A stretch of DNA of 64,000 bases, taken from NCBI RefSeq assembly GCF_002893625.1, contig NZ_PKMZ01000001.1, positions 124,001-188,000 of the forward strand, read 5' to 3'. This DNA is from Mangrovicella endophytica. Its GTDB lineage: Bacteria; Pseudomonadota; Alphaproteobacteria; Rhizobiales; Rhizobiaceae. Of the stretch, positions 17,605 through 27,030 are shown one piece after another; the first letter of the stretch is position 1; each line of letters opens with the position of its first letter. A program made the position numbers and the translations under genes. The notes under the pieces were generated by a model. It was not told the DNA's origin. It saw only the letters and a list, made by a program, of their open reading frames with translations, and made no database searches.

Positions 17605-18480
17605 TCAGCCCTTGGTGCCGGACATGGCGATGCCTTCGACGATCTTGCGCTGGAAGATCAGGAAGAAGATCAGCGGGGGTACGGCAGCCAGGAGGTTCGC
17701 CGTCATCACGACGTCGACCGTATGGTGGGAGTAGGGTGCGTTGAACAAGCCGACGACCTGGCCGACCGTGTACATCTGCGCGTTCGGCGCGACGATCAGC
17801 GGCCACATGAAGTTGCCCCAGGTGCGCATGAAGGTGAGGATGGCCAGCGTCACGAGGGCGTTCTTCGCCAGCGGCATCACCACGTGCCAGTAGATCTGGA
17901 AGTGGCCGGCGCCATCGAGCCGCGCCGCCTCGATCATTTCGTGCGGGATCCCCTTCATGAACTGGACGAGGAGGAAGAGGCCGAAGGCCGAGGCCATGCC
18001 CGGCACGACGAGACCCTGCATGGTGTTGAGCCAGCCCATGTCGGCGACGAGGAGGTAGGTCGGCACGATCGTCACTGCTGTCGGCACCATCAGCGACAGC
18101 ATCACGAGGCCGAAGAGCGGGCGCTTGCCGGGGAAGTCGAAGAGGGCAAATTCGAATGCCGCCATCGAGCCGACCGCCAGGACGCCGATGATGGTCAGCA
18201 GCGCATAGGCCACCGAGATGTAGTAGGCGCGCAGGTACTCAGTCTCGCGCAGGATCATCAGGATCTTCGACCAGCCGGCCTCCAGGGAGGTCGGCAGCAG
18301 CCGCGGATTGATCGAGACGGGCGTGCCCGGCTCGGCGAAGACGACGTTGATCATCCACCAGATCGGGAAGAGGATGACGACCGTCACCGAAAGGGCGATT
18401 ACCCATTTCAGCACGTCCCAGTAGGTCACGGAGGCCATGCGCCGCCGGCGCGGTGTCGCGGCATCGAGGGCGAGGGTCAT
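17605..18480 (-). CDS. sugar ABC transporter permease (MalG type)
   Basis: Inner-membrane permease of 291 aa with six predicted helices beginning at VIALSVTVVILFPIWWMINV. The EAA loop reads EAARLDGAGHFQIYWHVVMP, which docks the ATPase. The ATG at 18480 overlaps the stop of the first permease by 4 nt (ATGA), showing translational coupling; the open frame upstream to 19167 lies inside that gene and is a shadow. It pairs with the MalF-type permease. Confidence 0.92.
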   Translation of the reverse strand: MTLALDAATPRRRRMASVTYWDVLKWVIALSVTVVILFPIWWMINVVFAEPGTPVSINPRLLPTSLEAGWSKILMILRETEYLRAYYISVAYALLTIIGVLAVGSMAAFEFALFDFPGKRPLFGLVMLSLMVPTAVTIVPTYLLVADMGWLNTMQGLVVPGMASAFGLFLLVQFMKGIPHEMIEAARLDGAGHFQIYWHVVMPLAKNALVTLAILTFMRTWGNFMWPLIVAPNAQMYTVGQVVGLFNAPYSHHTVDVVMTANLLAAVPPLIFFLIFQRKIVEGIAMSGTKG

Positions 18481-19361
18481 CGTTGCGCCTCCTTGCCGCG
18501 CAGCGCGAACATGACCGCCGTGAAGGCAACGATGATCGCTGTCAGGATGAAGCCGTAGGCGGCGGCCTGGCCGAAGCGCACGGCTCCGAAGGCGCGCCCC
18601 ATCATGTCCATGACGGGGAAGAGGAGGGCGTTCTGGCGCCCGCCATACTGCGTGAAGGACGAGCCGGTCAGGAGCCAGGGGACATCGAAGACCTGCAGCG
18701 CCGAGATGAAGCCGTAGGTAGTCACGAAGAACAGCACCGGCGCCAGCATCGGGATGGTGACGTAGCGGATCTGCTGGAAGCGGCTCGCCCCATCGAGGCG
18801 CGCGGCCTCGTACAGATCGGTCGGGATGTTCTTCAGGCCGGCCAGCAGGATCACCATGTTGAAGCCCGCCGACACCCAGATATCGACCGCGATCAACGCG
18901 TAGAGCATCGTGCCGGTGTCGTTGAGGAAGTTGACGGAGGGGATGCCGAACCAGCCGAGCACCATGTTGATCAGGCCGAAGCTCGGCGCATACATCCAGC
19001 GCCAGATCGTGGCGGCGAGAAACGCCGGCAGCACGACAGGCAGAAAGAAGACGCTGCGGAAGACGTTCGACCAGAAGCCTGTGAAGCTGTCGACGAGGAG
19101 CGCAAGGCCGAGCGCGGTGAGGATGCCGAGCGGGACCGTGATCACGATATAGGTGGCCAGGTTCCACATGGCCCGCTCGAAATCGCGCGAGCCGAGGATG
19201 CGGGTGTAGTTGGCGAGGCCGACGAAGCGCGGGTCGCTCGCCGCGTTCCAGTCATGGAAGCTGTAGAAGAAGCCGCTCGCGATCGGGTACAGGAAGAAGA
19301 CCGCAAAGAGCAGCATGAAGGGCAGCACCATCAGGTAGTGCGGCAGGTGTCTCGTAGGCAT
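18477..19361 (-). CDS. sugar ABC transporter permease (MalF type)
   Basis: Inner-membrane permease of 294 aa, six predicted helices, starting MPTRHLPHYLMVLPFMLLFA. The EAA motif is EAARLDGASRFQQIRYVTIP. It is the second gene of the operon, 63 bp after the binding-protein gene, and its end overlaps the next permease. Confidence 0.92.
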   Translation of the reverse strand: MPTRHLPHYLMVLPFMLLFAVFFLYPIASGFFYSFHDWNAASDPRFVGLANYTRILGSRDFERAMWNLATYIVITVPLGILTALGLALLVDSFTGFWSNVFRSVFFLPVVLPAFLAATIWRWMYAPSFGLINMVLGWFGIPSVNFLNDTGTMLYALIAVDIWVSAGFNMVILLAGLKNIPTDLYEAARLDGASRFQQIRYVTIPMLAPVLFFVTTYGFISALQVFDVPWLLTGSSFTQYGGRQNALLFPVMDMMGRAFGAVRFGQAAAYGFILTAIIVAFTAVMFALRGKEAQR

Positions 19362-19424
19362 ATGCCAGGACTCCGCAGGGAACGTCCGGCGACGAGGCCG
19401 CCGCCGGGTTCGCCTTTCGGTTGA

Positions 19425-20714
19425 TCAGTTCGCGAGGCAGTCGTTCAGTTCTTCGACGAGGGCCTTGGCGCCTTCGTCCGGCGTCATGTCGCCGTCGGCA
19501 ACGGCGGAGGCGTTGTCGGTGACGATCGAGCGATAGCAGTTCGGATAAGCGCCGACGAAGTAGGGCGGCATGACGTCGACGGCGTACTTCACCGCCTCGA
19601 CCGAGGTCGCGACCAGCGGCAGCTTGGCGACGGCCGGCTCGGCCATGGCAGCGGCATTGGCATTATAACGCGACAGAAGTTCGGCCCAGCGCGCCATCTG
19701 GTTCTTCTCTGTGATGAAGGCGGCGAATTCGAAGGCGATGTCCTGGTTCGTGCCGGGCGCGACGCCGACGATCTCGTAGCTCTTGATGCCGCCATGGCGG
19801 CTCGCATCCATGGCCGGAACGAGCGTGAAGTCGTATTCGAGGCCGGAATCCGCCGCCGCCTGCTTGTAGGTCGGGTCCACCCAGGGACCGACGACGTGGA
19901 AGGCGAGCTGGTTGGTGATGAAGAGGTCCTTGGTGGCCTGGTCATTGCGGCTGGTGCCGCTGTTGAGCGGGGCCATGTCGACGAAGAGCTGGAGCACCTT
20001 GGCGTAAGTGGCGGGATCGATCCGCGTCTTCTTCGTCTCGAAGTCGACTCCCCAGCCCTTCACGTCGCCGACCACGGCATAGGTGCTGGCAACGGAATTG
20101 AAGACCTGGGTCTGGTCCGGCATGGCGTATTTCCCGGACTCCTTCACTTTCTGCATCTGCGCGTACCACTCCGCCCAGTCCTTCGGCGGCTGGGCCGTAT
20201 CGATGCCGGCCTCGCGCAGGACCTTCAGGTTGCGGAACATGATCTCGCCGAAGCCGGTATAGGGCAGGCAGTAGAGCGTGTCCGGCTTCGGCATACAGCT
20301 TGCCAGCGCATCCTTGTCGAACTGGTCGCGGTACTCCTGCGGCATCTTCATCCACTGCGGATAGATGTTGGACAGGGCGCCGACCTCCACGAGCTGCGCG
20401 CCGACGGCAAGACCGTTCATGAAGACGTCCGGCAGGGTGCCGCTTGCCGCGCCTGCGACCTGGCCCGCGGTCAGATCGTCATCGCCGCGACCCGAAATGT
20501 TGATCGTGACATTGGGGTGCTTCTCGCGGAACTCGGAGATGAACTTCTGCTGGAGGGCGAGGGCCTCGCCCTGCGCGAAGTCGGAATAGACCCAGTATTC
20601 GAGCGTGACCGGCGCTTGCGCGGCGGCCGGCGTGGCGGCCCCGAGCGGGCCCGCGAGACACAGGAAAGCAAAGGCTGAAGTCAGGCTGGCTGCAGGACGC
20701 ATAAAGGGCTCCAT
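19425..20714 (-). CDS. sugar ABC transporter substrate-binding protein
   Basis: Periplasmic solute-binding protein of 429 aa (family 1, MalE/UgpB type). A signal peptide ends near AAA-QAP, followed by the typical start VTLEYWVYSDFAQGEALALQ and a helix with FREKHPNVTINI. It is the first gene of the six-gene operon ending at 14498, whose kinase and SIS genes suggest an amino sugar as ligand (inference). A TGTTAACA palindrome in the 87-bp gap upstream is a candidate operator. Met5 is an alternative start. Confidence 0.9.
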   Translation of the reverse strand: MEPFMRPAASLTSAFAFLCLAGPLGAATPAAAQAPVTLEYWVYSDFAQGEALALQQKFISEFREKHPNVTINISGRGDDDLTAGQVAGAASGTLPDVFMNGLAVGAQLVEVGALSNIYPQWMKMPQEYRDQFDKDALASCMPKPDTLYCLPYTGFGEIMFRNLKVLREAGIDTAQPPKDWAEWYAQMQKVKESGKYAMPDQTQVFNSVASTYAVVGDVKGWGVDFETKKTRIDPATYAKVLQLFVDMAPLNSGTSRNDQATKDLFITNQLAFHVVGPWVDPTYKQAAADSGLEYDFTLVPAMDASRHGGIKSYEIVGVAPGTNQDIAFEFAAFITEKNQMARWAELLSRYNANAAAMAEPAVAKLPLVATSVEAVKYAVDVMPPYFVGAYPNCYRSIVTDNASAVADGDMTPDEGAKALVEELNDCLAN

Positions 20715-20770
20715 TGCTCGTCAACACGATCACCAAGCTTGTCCTCTCCCGGACCCGCTTATGTTAGGCA

Positions 20771-20778
20771 TGTTAACA
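20771..20778. promoter_or_regulatory. candidate ROK-regulator operator
   Basis: The palindrome TGTTAACA lies 57 bp before the binding-protein start, just after the ROK regulator gene. A related AT-rich sequence (TTTGTTCAGGTGTTTAAC, about 22001-22018) sits at the regulator's own start. ROK operators often contain such AT-rich dyads; the assignment is tentative. Confidence 0.35.
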
Positions 20779-20801
20779 AACAAAATCAGGAGCGCAATAT
20801 G

Positions 20802-22001
20802 TCAGTGCGAGGAATTCTCCGTTCTCGCGCCATCTGACATCAATCCCTCCATCGCCTGCTCCGCCGCTAGGCGCTCGATCCCGAGCACGGTCGCATCGGA
20901 TCCGAGCGTGCTGCTACGGACGGTGACGGGATAGCTGAGCCGCGCGGCGAGTTCCGGAACCGTCGGCAGGAGGAGCGGGCTCGTGCCGACACCGCCGCCG
21001 AGAACGACGAGGCCCGGATCAACGACAGCCACGCAGGTGGCGACCAGGGCCCCGATATCCTCGGCGTGGCGGCGCACAGCGTCGAGTGCCTGCACATGGC
21101 CGGCCGCGGCGAGAGCGAAGAGCTCGCTCGCATCGGCCGGGGCAGCTCCGGCATCCTCGCTCCAGGCGCCGAGCACCCGCTCCATCAGCGCCTCGGTGCC
21201 GAGATAGGTCTCGATCTCTCCGGCGGCCGGTGAGAGGCCCGGCGCGAGCGGAAAGGCGATATGCCCGATCTCGCCAGCCGCCCCGTTGCGCCCGCGAACG
21301 AGACGCCCGCCCAGCATCAGGCCCATGCCAAGCTTCAGGCCGATCTGGATATAGGCGAAGTCCTCCTCGCCGCGCGCCACCCCGTAGAAGCGCTCGGCTA
21401 CGGCGGCGCAGTTGACGTTGTTCTCCAGGATCAGCGGCAGGTCGGGTGGTGGCGTGAAATGGGTGAAGAGGCGATCCTGGCGGGTTGATGCCGTGTCGCC
21501 GCTGCCAGGCCGCACGACGCGGGCCGGCAGCGCGATGCCGATGGCCCTCAGCGGACCCCAGGCCGGCTCGCGCTCGGCATTCGCCGCCTCGAACTCTTCG
21601 GCGACGGCAAGGCTGATCTCCTCGTCCATGACCTTGTGGTTCGAGGGCAGCCGATAGGTGCGGCTGTGCAGCAGCCGCCGGTCGAGCGTGGACACGCGCA
21701 GCCGCACATGCGTCGAACCGGCGTCGACGGCAACGACATGGCCCGCTTCGTGACCGGCGCGATAGAGTGCCGCCTTGCGCCCGAGGCTCCCTTGCGACTC
21801 GCCGACCTTTTCGACGAAGCCGAGGCGCTCCAACTCGCCCATGGCGGCGGACATGGTGGGACGGGACAGGTCCAGCAGCGCGCCGATCTGCGGACGCGTC
21901 GCCGGGCCATCGGCAACAAGGGTTCGGAAGACCGCCTGCGCGCTTGCCGTCAGGCTCGGCCTGAGAGCCGGTGAGGGATGGTTCGACAACGCGGCTTTCA
22001 T
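20802..22001 (-). CDS. ROK-family transcriptional regulator
   Basis: Repressor-type ROK protein of 399 aa. The N-terminal winged helix (about 22-75: TRPQIGALLDLSRPTMSAAM) is fused to a ROK sugar-binding domain (about 90-385) with the motifs GAAGEIGHIAFPL and VVDPGLVVLGGG. The usual CxCGxxGC zinc cluster is absent; the spot after GHIAFPL reads APGLSPAAGEIETY. It stands directly upstream of the sugar operon on the same strand and probably controls it. It is divergent from the PLP-enzyme gene at 22082. Confidence 0.88.
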   Translation of the reverse strand: MKAALSNHPSPALRPSLTASAQAVFRTLVADGPATRPQIGALLDLSRPTMSAAMGELERLGFVEKVGESQGSLGRKAALYRAGHEAGHVVAVDAGSTHVRLRVSTLDRRLLHSRTYRLPSNHKVMDEEISLAVAEEFEAANAEREPAWGPLRAIGIALPARVVRPGSGDTASTRQDRLFTHFTPPPDLPLILENNVNCAAVAERFYGVARGEEDFAYIQIGLKLGMGLMLGGRLVRGRNGAAGEIGHIAFPLAPGLSPAAGEIETYLGTEALMERVLGAWSEDAGAAPADASELFALAAAGHVQALDAVRRHAEDIGALVATCVAVVDPGLVVLGGGVGTSPLLLPTVPELAARLSYPVTVRSSTLGSDATVLGIERLAAEQAMEGLMSDGARTENSSH

Positions 22002-22081
22002 TTGTTCAGGTGTTTAACCAATATGGCGTTCGGCAGATTCGTTATCTACCACATAGGCCTTGCAGGACCGAAAGGACAGAA

Positions 22082-23227
22082 ATGGACGCTCTCTCCTCTC
22101 TCGAGGTCGGCTACGACGTTCCCGCTGCGACAGGTGCCCGCCTCGAAGAGATCCAGACGCCGGCGCTTCTGATCGATCTCGACGCTTTCGAGCGCAACCT
22201 CGAGCGGATGCGTCGTGCCGCCGAGGCGATGGGAGTTCGGCTGCGTCCGCACGCCAAGACCCACAAGTCGGCCGACATCGCCCGCCTCCAGATCGAACGG
22301 GGAGGGGCCTGCGGCATCTCGTGCCAGAAGGTCTCCGAGGCAGAGGCACTGGTCCGCGGCGGTATCCGCGACGTCCTGGTGGCGAACGAGGTGCGTGATC
22401 CCGTGAAGCTCGACCGGCTGGCGCGGTTGGCGCTCCAGGCTCGCATCATCGTCTGCGTCGACGATGCCGGAGCTCTTCCCGACCTGTCCCGTGCCGCTTT
22501 GCAGCATGGCTCGACCATCGAGGTCCTGGTGGAGATCGACTGCGGCGCCGGGAGATGTGGGACTCAACCCGGTGAGCCGGCCCGCGATCTTGCCCTTCGC
22601 GTTGCCGCAACGCCCGGTCTCGTCTTCGCCGGCCTGCAAGCCTATCACGGTCCGGCCCAGCACATCGTCGATCCAGCCGAGCGGGCTGCTGCCATCGCGG
22701 GGGCCGTTACGCTGACGGAGCGCACGGTGGCGCTACTCGGCGAAGCGGGCCTTTCCTGTGGCATCGTCGGAGGTGCCGGCACGGGCAGTTTTCCGCTGGA
22801 AGGCCGTTCAGGCGTCTACAACGAACTGCAATGCGGCTCCTACGTCTTCATGGACGCCGATTACGAGCGCATCCGTGCCGCTGACGGCGGACGTCCCGGC
22901 GGGTTCGAGAATGCTCTTTTCGTCCTGACTTCGGTGATGAGCCGGCCGGCACCGGGCCGCGCCGTCTGCGACGCCGGCCTCAAATCGCTCTCGACCGACA
23001 GCGGTCTGCCCCGTGTCTTCGATCGCGAGGGCGTCGCCTATGTCGGGGTCTCGGACGAGCACGGAAACCTCTCGGATCCGGGCGACACCTTGCGCGTCAA
23101 CGAGCGCGTCCGGCTGGTCCCCGGCCACTGCGACCCGACCTGCAACCTGCACGACTGGTACGTCTGCATCCGCGACGGCCGCGTGGAAACACTGTGGCCG
23201 GTCACCGCCAGAGGCAAGTCCTGGTAG
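22082..23227 (+). CDS. D-threonine aldolase-like PLP enzyme
   Basis: Fold-type III PLP enzyme of 381 aa in the D-threonine aldolase / 3-hydroxy-D-aspartate aldolase or dehydratase (DSD1) family. The N-terminal barrel has the PLP lysine in RPHAKTHKSADIA (about residue 60); the C-terminal beta domain ends in PGHCDPTCNLHDWYV, whose His and Cys fit the metal site of the family. ATG 22082 has AAAGGA 6 nt upstream; the open frame upstream lies in the divergent promoter region. It is divergent from the ROK regulator and convergent with the ABC ATPase at 23302, so it may serve either neighbour. The exact hydroxy-amino acid substrate cannot be read from sequence. Confidence 0.82.
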   Translation: MDALSSLEVGYDVPAATGARLEEIQTPALLIDLDAFERNLERMRRAAEAMGVRLRPHAKTHKSADIARLQIERGGACGISCQKVSEAEALVRGGIRDVLVANEVRDPVKLDRLARLALQARIIVCVDDAGALPDLSRAALQHGSTIEVLVEIDCGAGRCGTQPGEPARDLALRVAATPGLVFAGLQAYHGPAQHIVDPAERAAAIAGAVTLTERTVALLGEAGLSCGIVGGAGTGSFPLEGRSGVYNELQCGSYVFMDADYERIRAADGGRPGGFENALFVLTSVMSRPAPGRAVCDAGLKSLSTDSGLPRVFDREGVAYVGVSDEHGNLSDPGDTLRVNERVRLVPGHCDPTCNLHDWYVCIRDGRVETLWPVTARGKSW

Positions 23228-23301
23228 GAGAGCGAAAGGCGGTCGAACGAGGCAGCGGTTGGCCGAAAGCGTTTGGGCGCTGCGACCTCAGCCGGAAGGC
23301 T

Positions 23302-24087
23302 CTAGGCGTCGGCCGTTGCTTCCTGGAAGCCGAGCAGTTTGTAGATGCGGTTGGTGTAGCCCGCGAAGGTCGTCGAAGACTTGATGCCGATGCTTCGGGG
23401 GCCGTCCAGCGCGATCGGGAAGCTGTCTGCCATGCGGGCCGGGCCGGCGGTCAGGACGGCGCAGCGCGTGCCTAGGAAAACGGCCTCCTGGATCGAGTGC
23501 GTCACGAAGACGATGGTCTTGCCGCTCTCGCCCCATATGCGCAGCATCTCGAGATTCATCTGCTCGCGCGTCAGGGCGTCCAGGGCGCCGAAGGGCTCGT
23601 CCATCAGGATCAGCTTCGGATCGTGAACGAGCGCCCTGGCGATCGCGGCGCGCTGCTGCATGCCGCCAGACAGCTGGTGCGGATACCTGTCGCCAAAACG
23701 CCCGATGCCGACCATCTCCAGAAGGTCGCGGGCGCGTTCACGCGCCGCCTTCATCGGGAGACCGATGATCTCCGCCGGCAGAAGCACGTTGTCGAGGATA
23801 GTCCGCCACTTCAGGAGCAGCGCCTGCTGGAACACCATGCCAACGTCGCGGCCAGGCTCGAAGGGGCTCACCGCCGAGCCGATCGTCACCGTGCCACCGT
23901 CGGCGGGGTGAAGGCCGGCCAGCATCTTGAGCACGGTCGTCTTGCCGCAGCCGGACGGGCCGACGAGGGAAACCATTTCGCCCTCGGCGATATCGAGCGT
24001 GACATCCGAGACGGCGAGGAACTCGCGGCCGCCCGTCCGGTAGACCTTGCGAACCCCCTGAAGGCGGATGAACGGATCCACGTTCAT
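23302..24087 (-). CDS. ABC transporter ATPase (NitT/TauT/ThiZ type)
   Basis: ATPase of 261 aa for a small-molecule importer. Walker A GPSGCGKTT, Q-loop VFQQALLLKW, signature LSGGMQQRAAIARA, Walker B LILMDEPFGALD and switch VTHSIQEA are present. The start ATG 24087 overlaps the preceding stop by 4 nt; GTG 24096 is an alternative. It is the last gene of the 27836-23302 operon and should work with the permease at 27027-27836 and the binding protein at 28719-29732. Confidence 0.9.
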   Translation of the reverse strand: MNVDPFIRLQGVRKVYRTGGREFLAVSDVTLDIAEGEMVSLVGPSGCGKTTVLKMLAGLHPADGGTVTIGSAVSPFEPGRDVGMVFQQALLLKWRTILDNVLLPAEIIGLPMKAARERARDLLEMVGIGRFGDRYPHQLSGGMQQRAAIARALVHDPKLILMDEPFGALDALTREQMNLEMLRIWGESGKTIVFVTHSIQEAVFLGTRCAVLTAGPARMADSFPIALDGPRSIGIKSSTTFAGYTNRIYKLLGFQEATADA

Positions 24088-25145
24088 GCCAGCCACCGCG
24101 AGAGGTTCTGTGCGACGAAAGCGTCGTCGGACAGATCGGCGTGCTCGGCGAGGACCCGGTCGATCTCGGCCGCCTGGCCGGGGCCGAGCGTCTCGGCGGG
24201 ATCAAGGCACCAGATACCGTTCAGAAGCCCCTGACGGCGCAGCACCTCGTGGCAGCCTGCGATGCAGCCTGCGAAGTCGTTGGCGACGTCGAAAAAGGCG
24301 GCGTTGCAGTCCGTCACTCGCGCGTCGAGAGCCAGGAGGTCCTCGTCGAGTGTACCTGCCCGAACGGCCGCCTGCACGCGCTCGAAGAGCGAGACGGCGC
24401 CCTTCGTCCAGACGGACCAGTGGCCAAGGAGCCCGCCCTTGAAGCGGATGCGGTGGGTGCGGCCTTCGTGGCGGATGTCGAAGGGCAGGGCGAGGTCGAG
24501 CAGGATGTGGTCGTCATTGCCCGTATAGAGTGCGATGCGCTCGGCCGCGCCGGCAGCCACGACGCCGCGCAACACGTCGAGCGTGCGGTAGCGGTTGAAC
24601 GGCGCTGTCTTGATCGCCACGACGTTGTCGATCTCGGCAAAACGCTTCCAGAAGGAGGCGCCGAGCACCCGGCCGCCGACGGACGGCTGGAGATAGAAGC
24701 CGATCAGCGGAATTTCGGCCGCGAGCGCCCGGCAATGCTCGACGAGCTGGTCTTCGCTCGCATCGCGCAGCGCGGCGAGGCTGAGGAGACCGGCATGGTA
24801 GCCTAAGCGGACGGCGGCGCGCGCCTCCGCGACCGCTTGCTCTGTCGGCCCCGCGAGTCCGGCCACCATCACGAGCGGGCGTGTGGTCCACTCGGAGGCC
24901 GTCTCTGCGGCGAGCGACAGCACCGGTTCGTAGAGGCCGACGTCGCGGATCGCGAACTGGGTGGTGTGGACACCGACCGCAAGGCCGCCGGCTCCGGCGT
25001 CGAGGTAATATCGCGTCAGCGCGCGCTGTCGGCGTTCGTCGAGCTTGTATGTCGAGTCGAGAGCCAGCGGGTGTGCCGGGATCACGGTGCCTTCGGCAAG
25101 CATTCTGGCGACGGCGGGCGGCAACTCGGAACGATGCAGCGTCAC
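24084..25145 (-). CDS. DapA-superfamily aldolase/lyase
   Basis: Class I aldolase-like protein of 353 aa, longer than DapA (about 290 aa). The Schiff-base Lys is in VVAIKTAPFNRYRT (about residue 180) and the partner Tyr in IGFYLQPSVGG. The N-terminal motif of true DapA is absent, so a role in lysine synthesis is unlikely; such relatives cleave or dehydrate 2-oxo acids. GTG start. It sits between the GNAT gene (21-bp gap) and the transporter ATPase (ATGA overlap), so its substrate probably derives from the imported compound. Confidence 0.8.
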   Translation of the reverse strand: MTLHRSELPPAVARMLAEGTVIPAHPLALDSTYKLDERRQRALTRYYLDAGAGGLAVGVHTTQFAIRDVGLYEPVLSLAAETASEWTTRPLVMVAGLAGPTEQAVAEARAAVRLGYHAGLLSLAALRDASEDQLVEHCRALAAEIPLIGFYLQPSVGGRVLGASFWKRFAEIDNVVAIKTAPFNRYRTLDVLRGVVAAGAAERIALYTGNDDHILLDLALPFDIRHEGRTHRIRFKGGLLGHWSVWTKGAVSLFERVQAAVRAGTLDEDLLALDARVTDCNAAFFDVANDFAGCIAGCHEVLRRQGLLNGIWCLDPAETLGPGQAAEIDRVLAEHADLSDDAFVAQNLSRWLA

Positions 25146-25166
25146 TTGAGGTCTCCGACGTTGATC

Positions 25167-25994
25167 TCAACCATATTCCGGTCCGGCAGCGGCGAACGCG
25201 GTCTGCGCCCGGCCGGGGAGGAGGGCTCCGCCGAGCGTCATGCGGATGAAGGGCCGCTCTGCGACAAAGCCTGCGGCTTCGAACGCTCCGGTCAGGCCTG
25301 AATGGCGATCGAAAAGATCAACCAGAAGCGGCCCGTGTTCCTGCTTCAGGATCGTCGCGAGCAGCGCGCCAGCAGCGTTCTCGTCGTGCGCGCAGAACGG
25401 CCCCAGGTGGCGGGCGGTCCGGCCCGGCCGGACCAGCGCGGCCGCATCGTCCGAGTGGTAGAGGCGTGTGCCCTGACGTGCGATGAAGTCGGAGAGCAGT
25501 GCGAAGCGTTCGGCGCCGAACGCCTCCGCGTCGAGACGGCAAAGTCGTTCGAAAGCCTGGTCACCCGGTTCCGCATCGGCATGAAGCCCCGCCGGCGGGG
25601 CCTTGCGACGGAAGCGCGTCAGCCTGTCGACCGCGCGAAAGCCGAGCTGTTCATAGACTTTGGCGCCGTCCGGCGTCGCGTCGAGGCCGGCGAGCGCGCC
25701 GTGTAGCCTCGCGCGGTCCATGCAGCGTCGCATCAGGCGCGTCGCAAGACCGCGGCGGCGCATCGCCGGCGTGACGAGGACGAGACCGATCCAGGCGACC
25801 GAGCCATAGGTCATCAAGCCGCCGGTCGCGACAGCGCGGCCGTCGGCATCGCGTTCGCAGGCGACATAGCCGTTGGCCGTGAAATGACGCCAGTCCTCCG
25901 GCGTCTGGTTCCAGTGCGCCTCGCTCGAAAGCTCGACGCCCCGGCTGACCTCATCGGGCCCAAGCTCGTCAGCCTCCGTCTCAGTAGCGCCCAT
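25167..25994 (-). CDS. two-domain GNAT acetyltransferase
   Basis: Acetyl-CoA-dependent N-acyltransferase of 275 aa. The N-terminal GNAT fold (about 15-135) has the acetyl-CoA loop VTPAMRRRGLATRLMRR. The C-terminal half (about 145-275) resembles the second domain of YitH/HolE-type acetyltransferases. ATG 25994 overlaps the end of the upstream gene by 14 nt; the frame further upstream lies inside that gene. The context suggests acetylation of, or protection from, the imported amine-containing compound (inference). Confidence 0.78.
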   Translation of the reverse strand: MGATETEADELGPDEVSRGVELSSEAHWNQTPEDWRHFTANGYVACERDADGRAVATGGLMTYGSVAWIGLVLVTPAMRRRGLATRLMRRCMDRARLHGALAGLDATPDGAKVYEQLGFRAVDRLTRFRRKAPPAGLHADAEPGDQAFERLCRLDAEAFGAERFALLSDFIARQGTRLYHSDDAAALVRPGRTARHLGPFCAHDENAAGALLATILKQEHGPLLVDLFDRHSGLTGAFEAAGFVAERPFIRMTLGGALLPGRAQTAFAAAGPEYG

Positions 25995-27030
25995 CGCGGA
26001 CCTCGAACTTCGTCGGCTTGCCGAGGCTCGGCATGTCACGCGCCATCCAGTCGGCGGTCCACTGGATCATCCGCTCGATGTCGACGACGGGCTGCCCGAA
26101 GAGTGTCTGCGCGGCGCTCGTATCGACCAGCCAGGCGTTCGGCGCCTCGGTGCCTTCGATGATCGCTTCGCGGCCGAGCTTCTGGGCGAGCCTCATCGCA
26201 AGATCGCGCACGGCGAGAGTCTGGGGCCCGCTGACATTGATCGGCGTCGTCGGCGTCGTCGCATGCCGGAGAAGGCGGATCGCCTGCGATGCGGCGTCGC
26301 CCTGCCAGATGACGTTGACATGGCCCATGGTGACGTCGACCGGCTTGCCCGCAACGATCTTGGCGGCGATGTCGTGCAGCACGCCGTAGCGCATGTCGAT
26401 CGCGTAGTTCAGGCGGAACAGCCGGCCAGGCGTCTTCAGGCGCCGCGAGAAATACTCGAACATGCGCTCGCGCCCGACGCAGGACTGCGCATATTCGCCC
26501 GGCGGGTTGATCGGGGTTTCCTCTGTCGCGCCGCCGCTCGTGACATCGACAAACGGATAGACGCAGCCGGTCGAGAAGGCGACGATGCGCGAAGCGGAAA
26601 AGGCCTGTGCGACCAGCGCCGGAACATGGGTGTTCATCGCCCATGTCAGGCTCTGGTCGCCCGAAGCGCCGAACTTCCGTCCGGCCATGAAAATGACGTT
26701 GGGCGATTTCGGAAGCGCCGCGATTGCCGCCTCGTCGAGAAGGTCGCAGGCGATCGTTTCGACGCCGATCGCCTCCAGCGCCTCTCGGCTGCCGGCTTCG
26801 GAGAAGCGAGCGACGCCGATGACGCGCCGTCCGGGAGCGGCGGCCTTTGCAAGGCCGGCCACCGTCGGGCCCATCTTCCCCGCGACGCCGAGAACCATGA
26901 TGTCGCCTTCGACGGCGTCCAGATCATCCACGAGGGCTTGCGACGGCGTGCAGAGAAGGCGATCGAGATGCGCGACGTCATCGATACGATCGGGAAGCGC
27001 GGCGGGGTCCAGCGTTTGGGTGATGCTCAT
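25981..27030 (-). CDS. NAD-dependent epimerase/dehydratase-like protein
   Basis: Extended SDR-family protein of 349 aa. The Rossmann glycine motif reads VLGVAGKMGPTVAGLAKAA (about 47-65). The catalytic Tyr-x3-Lys motif is not in its usual form (YAQSCVGRERMFEY), so the enzyme may be atypical. ATG 27030 overlaps the permease stop by 4 nt; the open frame upstream lies within the permease gene. Its place inside an ABC transporter operon suggests oxidation or epimerisation of the imported compound. Confidence 0.8.
   Translation of the reverse strand: MSITQTLDPAALPDRIDDVAHLDRLLCTPSQALVDDLDAVEGDIMVLGVAGKMGPTVAGLAKAAAPGRRVIGVARFSEAGSREALEAIGVETIACDLLDEAAIAALPKSPNVIFMAGRKFGASGDQSLTWAMNTHVPALVAQAFSASRIVAFSTGCVYPFVDVTSGGATEETPINPPGEYAQSCVGRERMFEYFSRRLKTPGRLFRLNYAIDMRYGVLHDIAAKIVAGKPVDVTMGHVNVIWQGDAASQAIRLLRHATTPTTPINVSGPQTLAVRDLAMRLAQKLGREAIIEGTEAPNAWLVDTSAAQTLFGQPVVDIERMIQWTADWMARDMPSLGKPTKFEVRDGRY

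Noticed and set aside
22082-23227. Assignment of the PLP enzyme as BhcC of the beta-hydroxyaspartate cycle
   Set aside because: The family fits, but the partner genes of that cycle (aminotransferase, dehydratase, imine reductase) are not adjacent, so only the broad D-threonine-aldolase-like call is kept.
24084-25145. Lysine-biosynthetic DapA
   Set aside because: The protein is about 60 aa longer, lacks the usual DapA N-terminal motif and sits in a transporter operon, so a catabolic relative is more likely.
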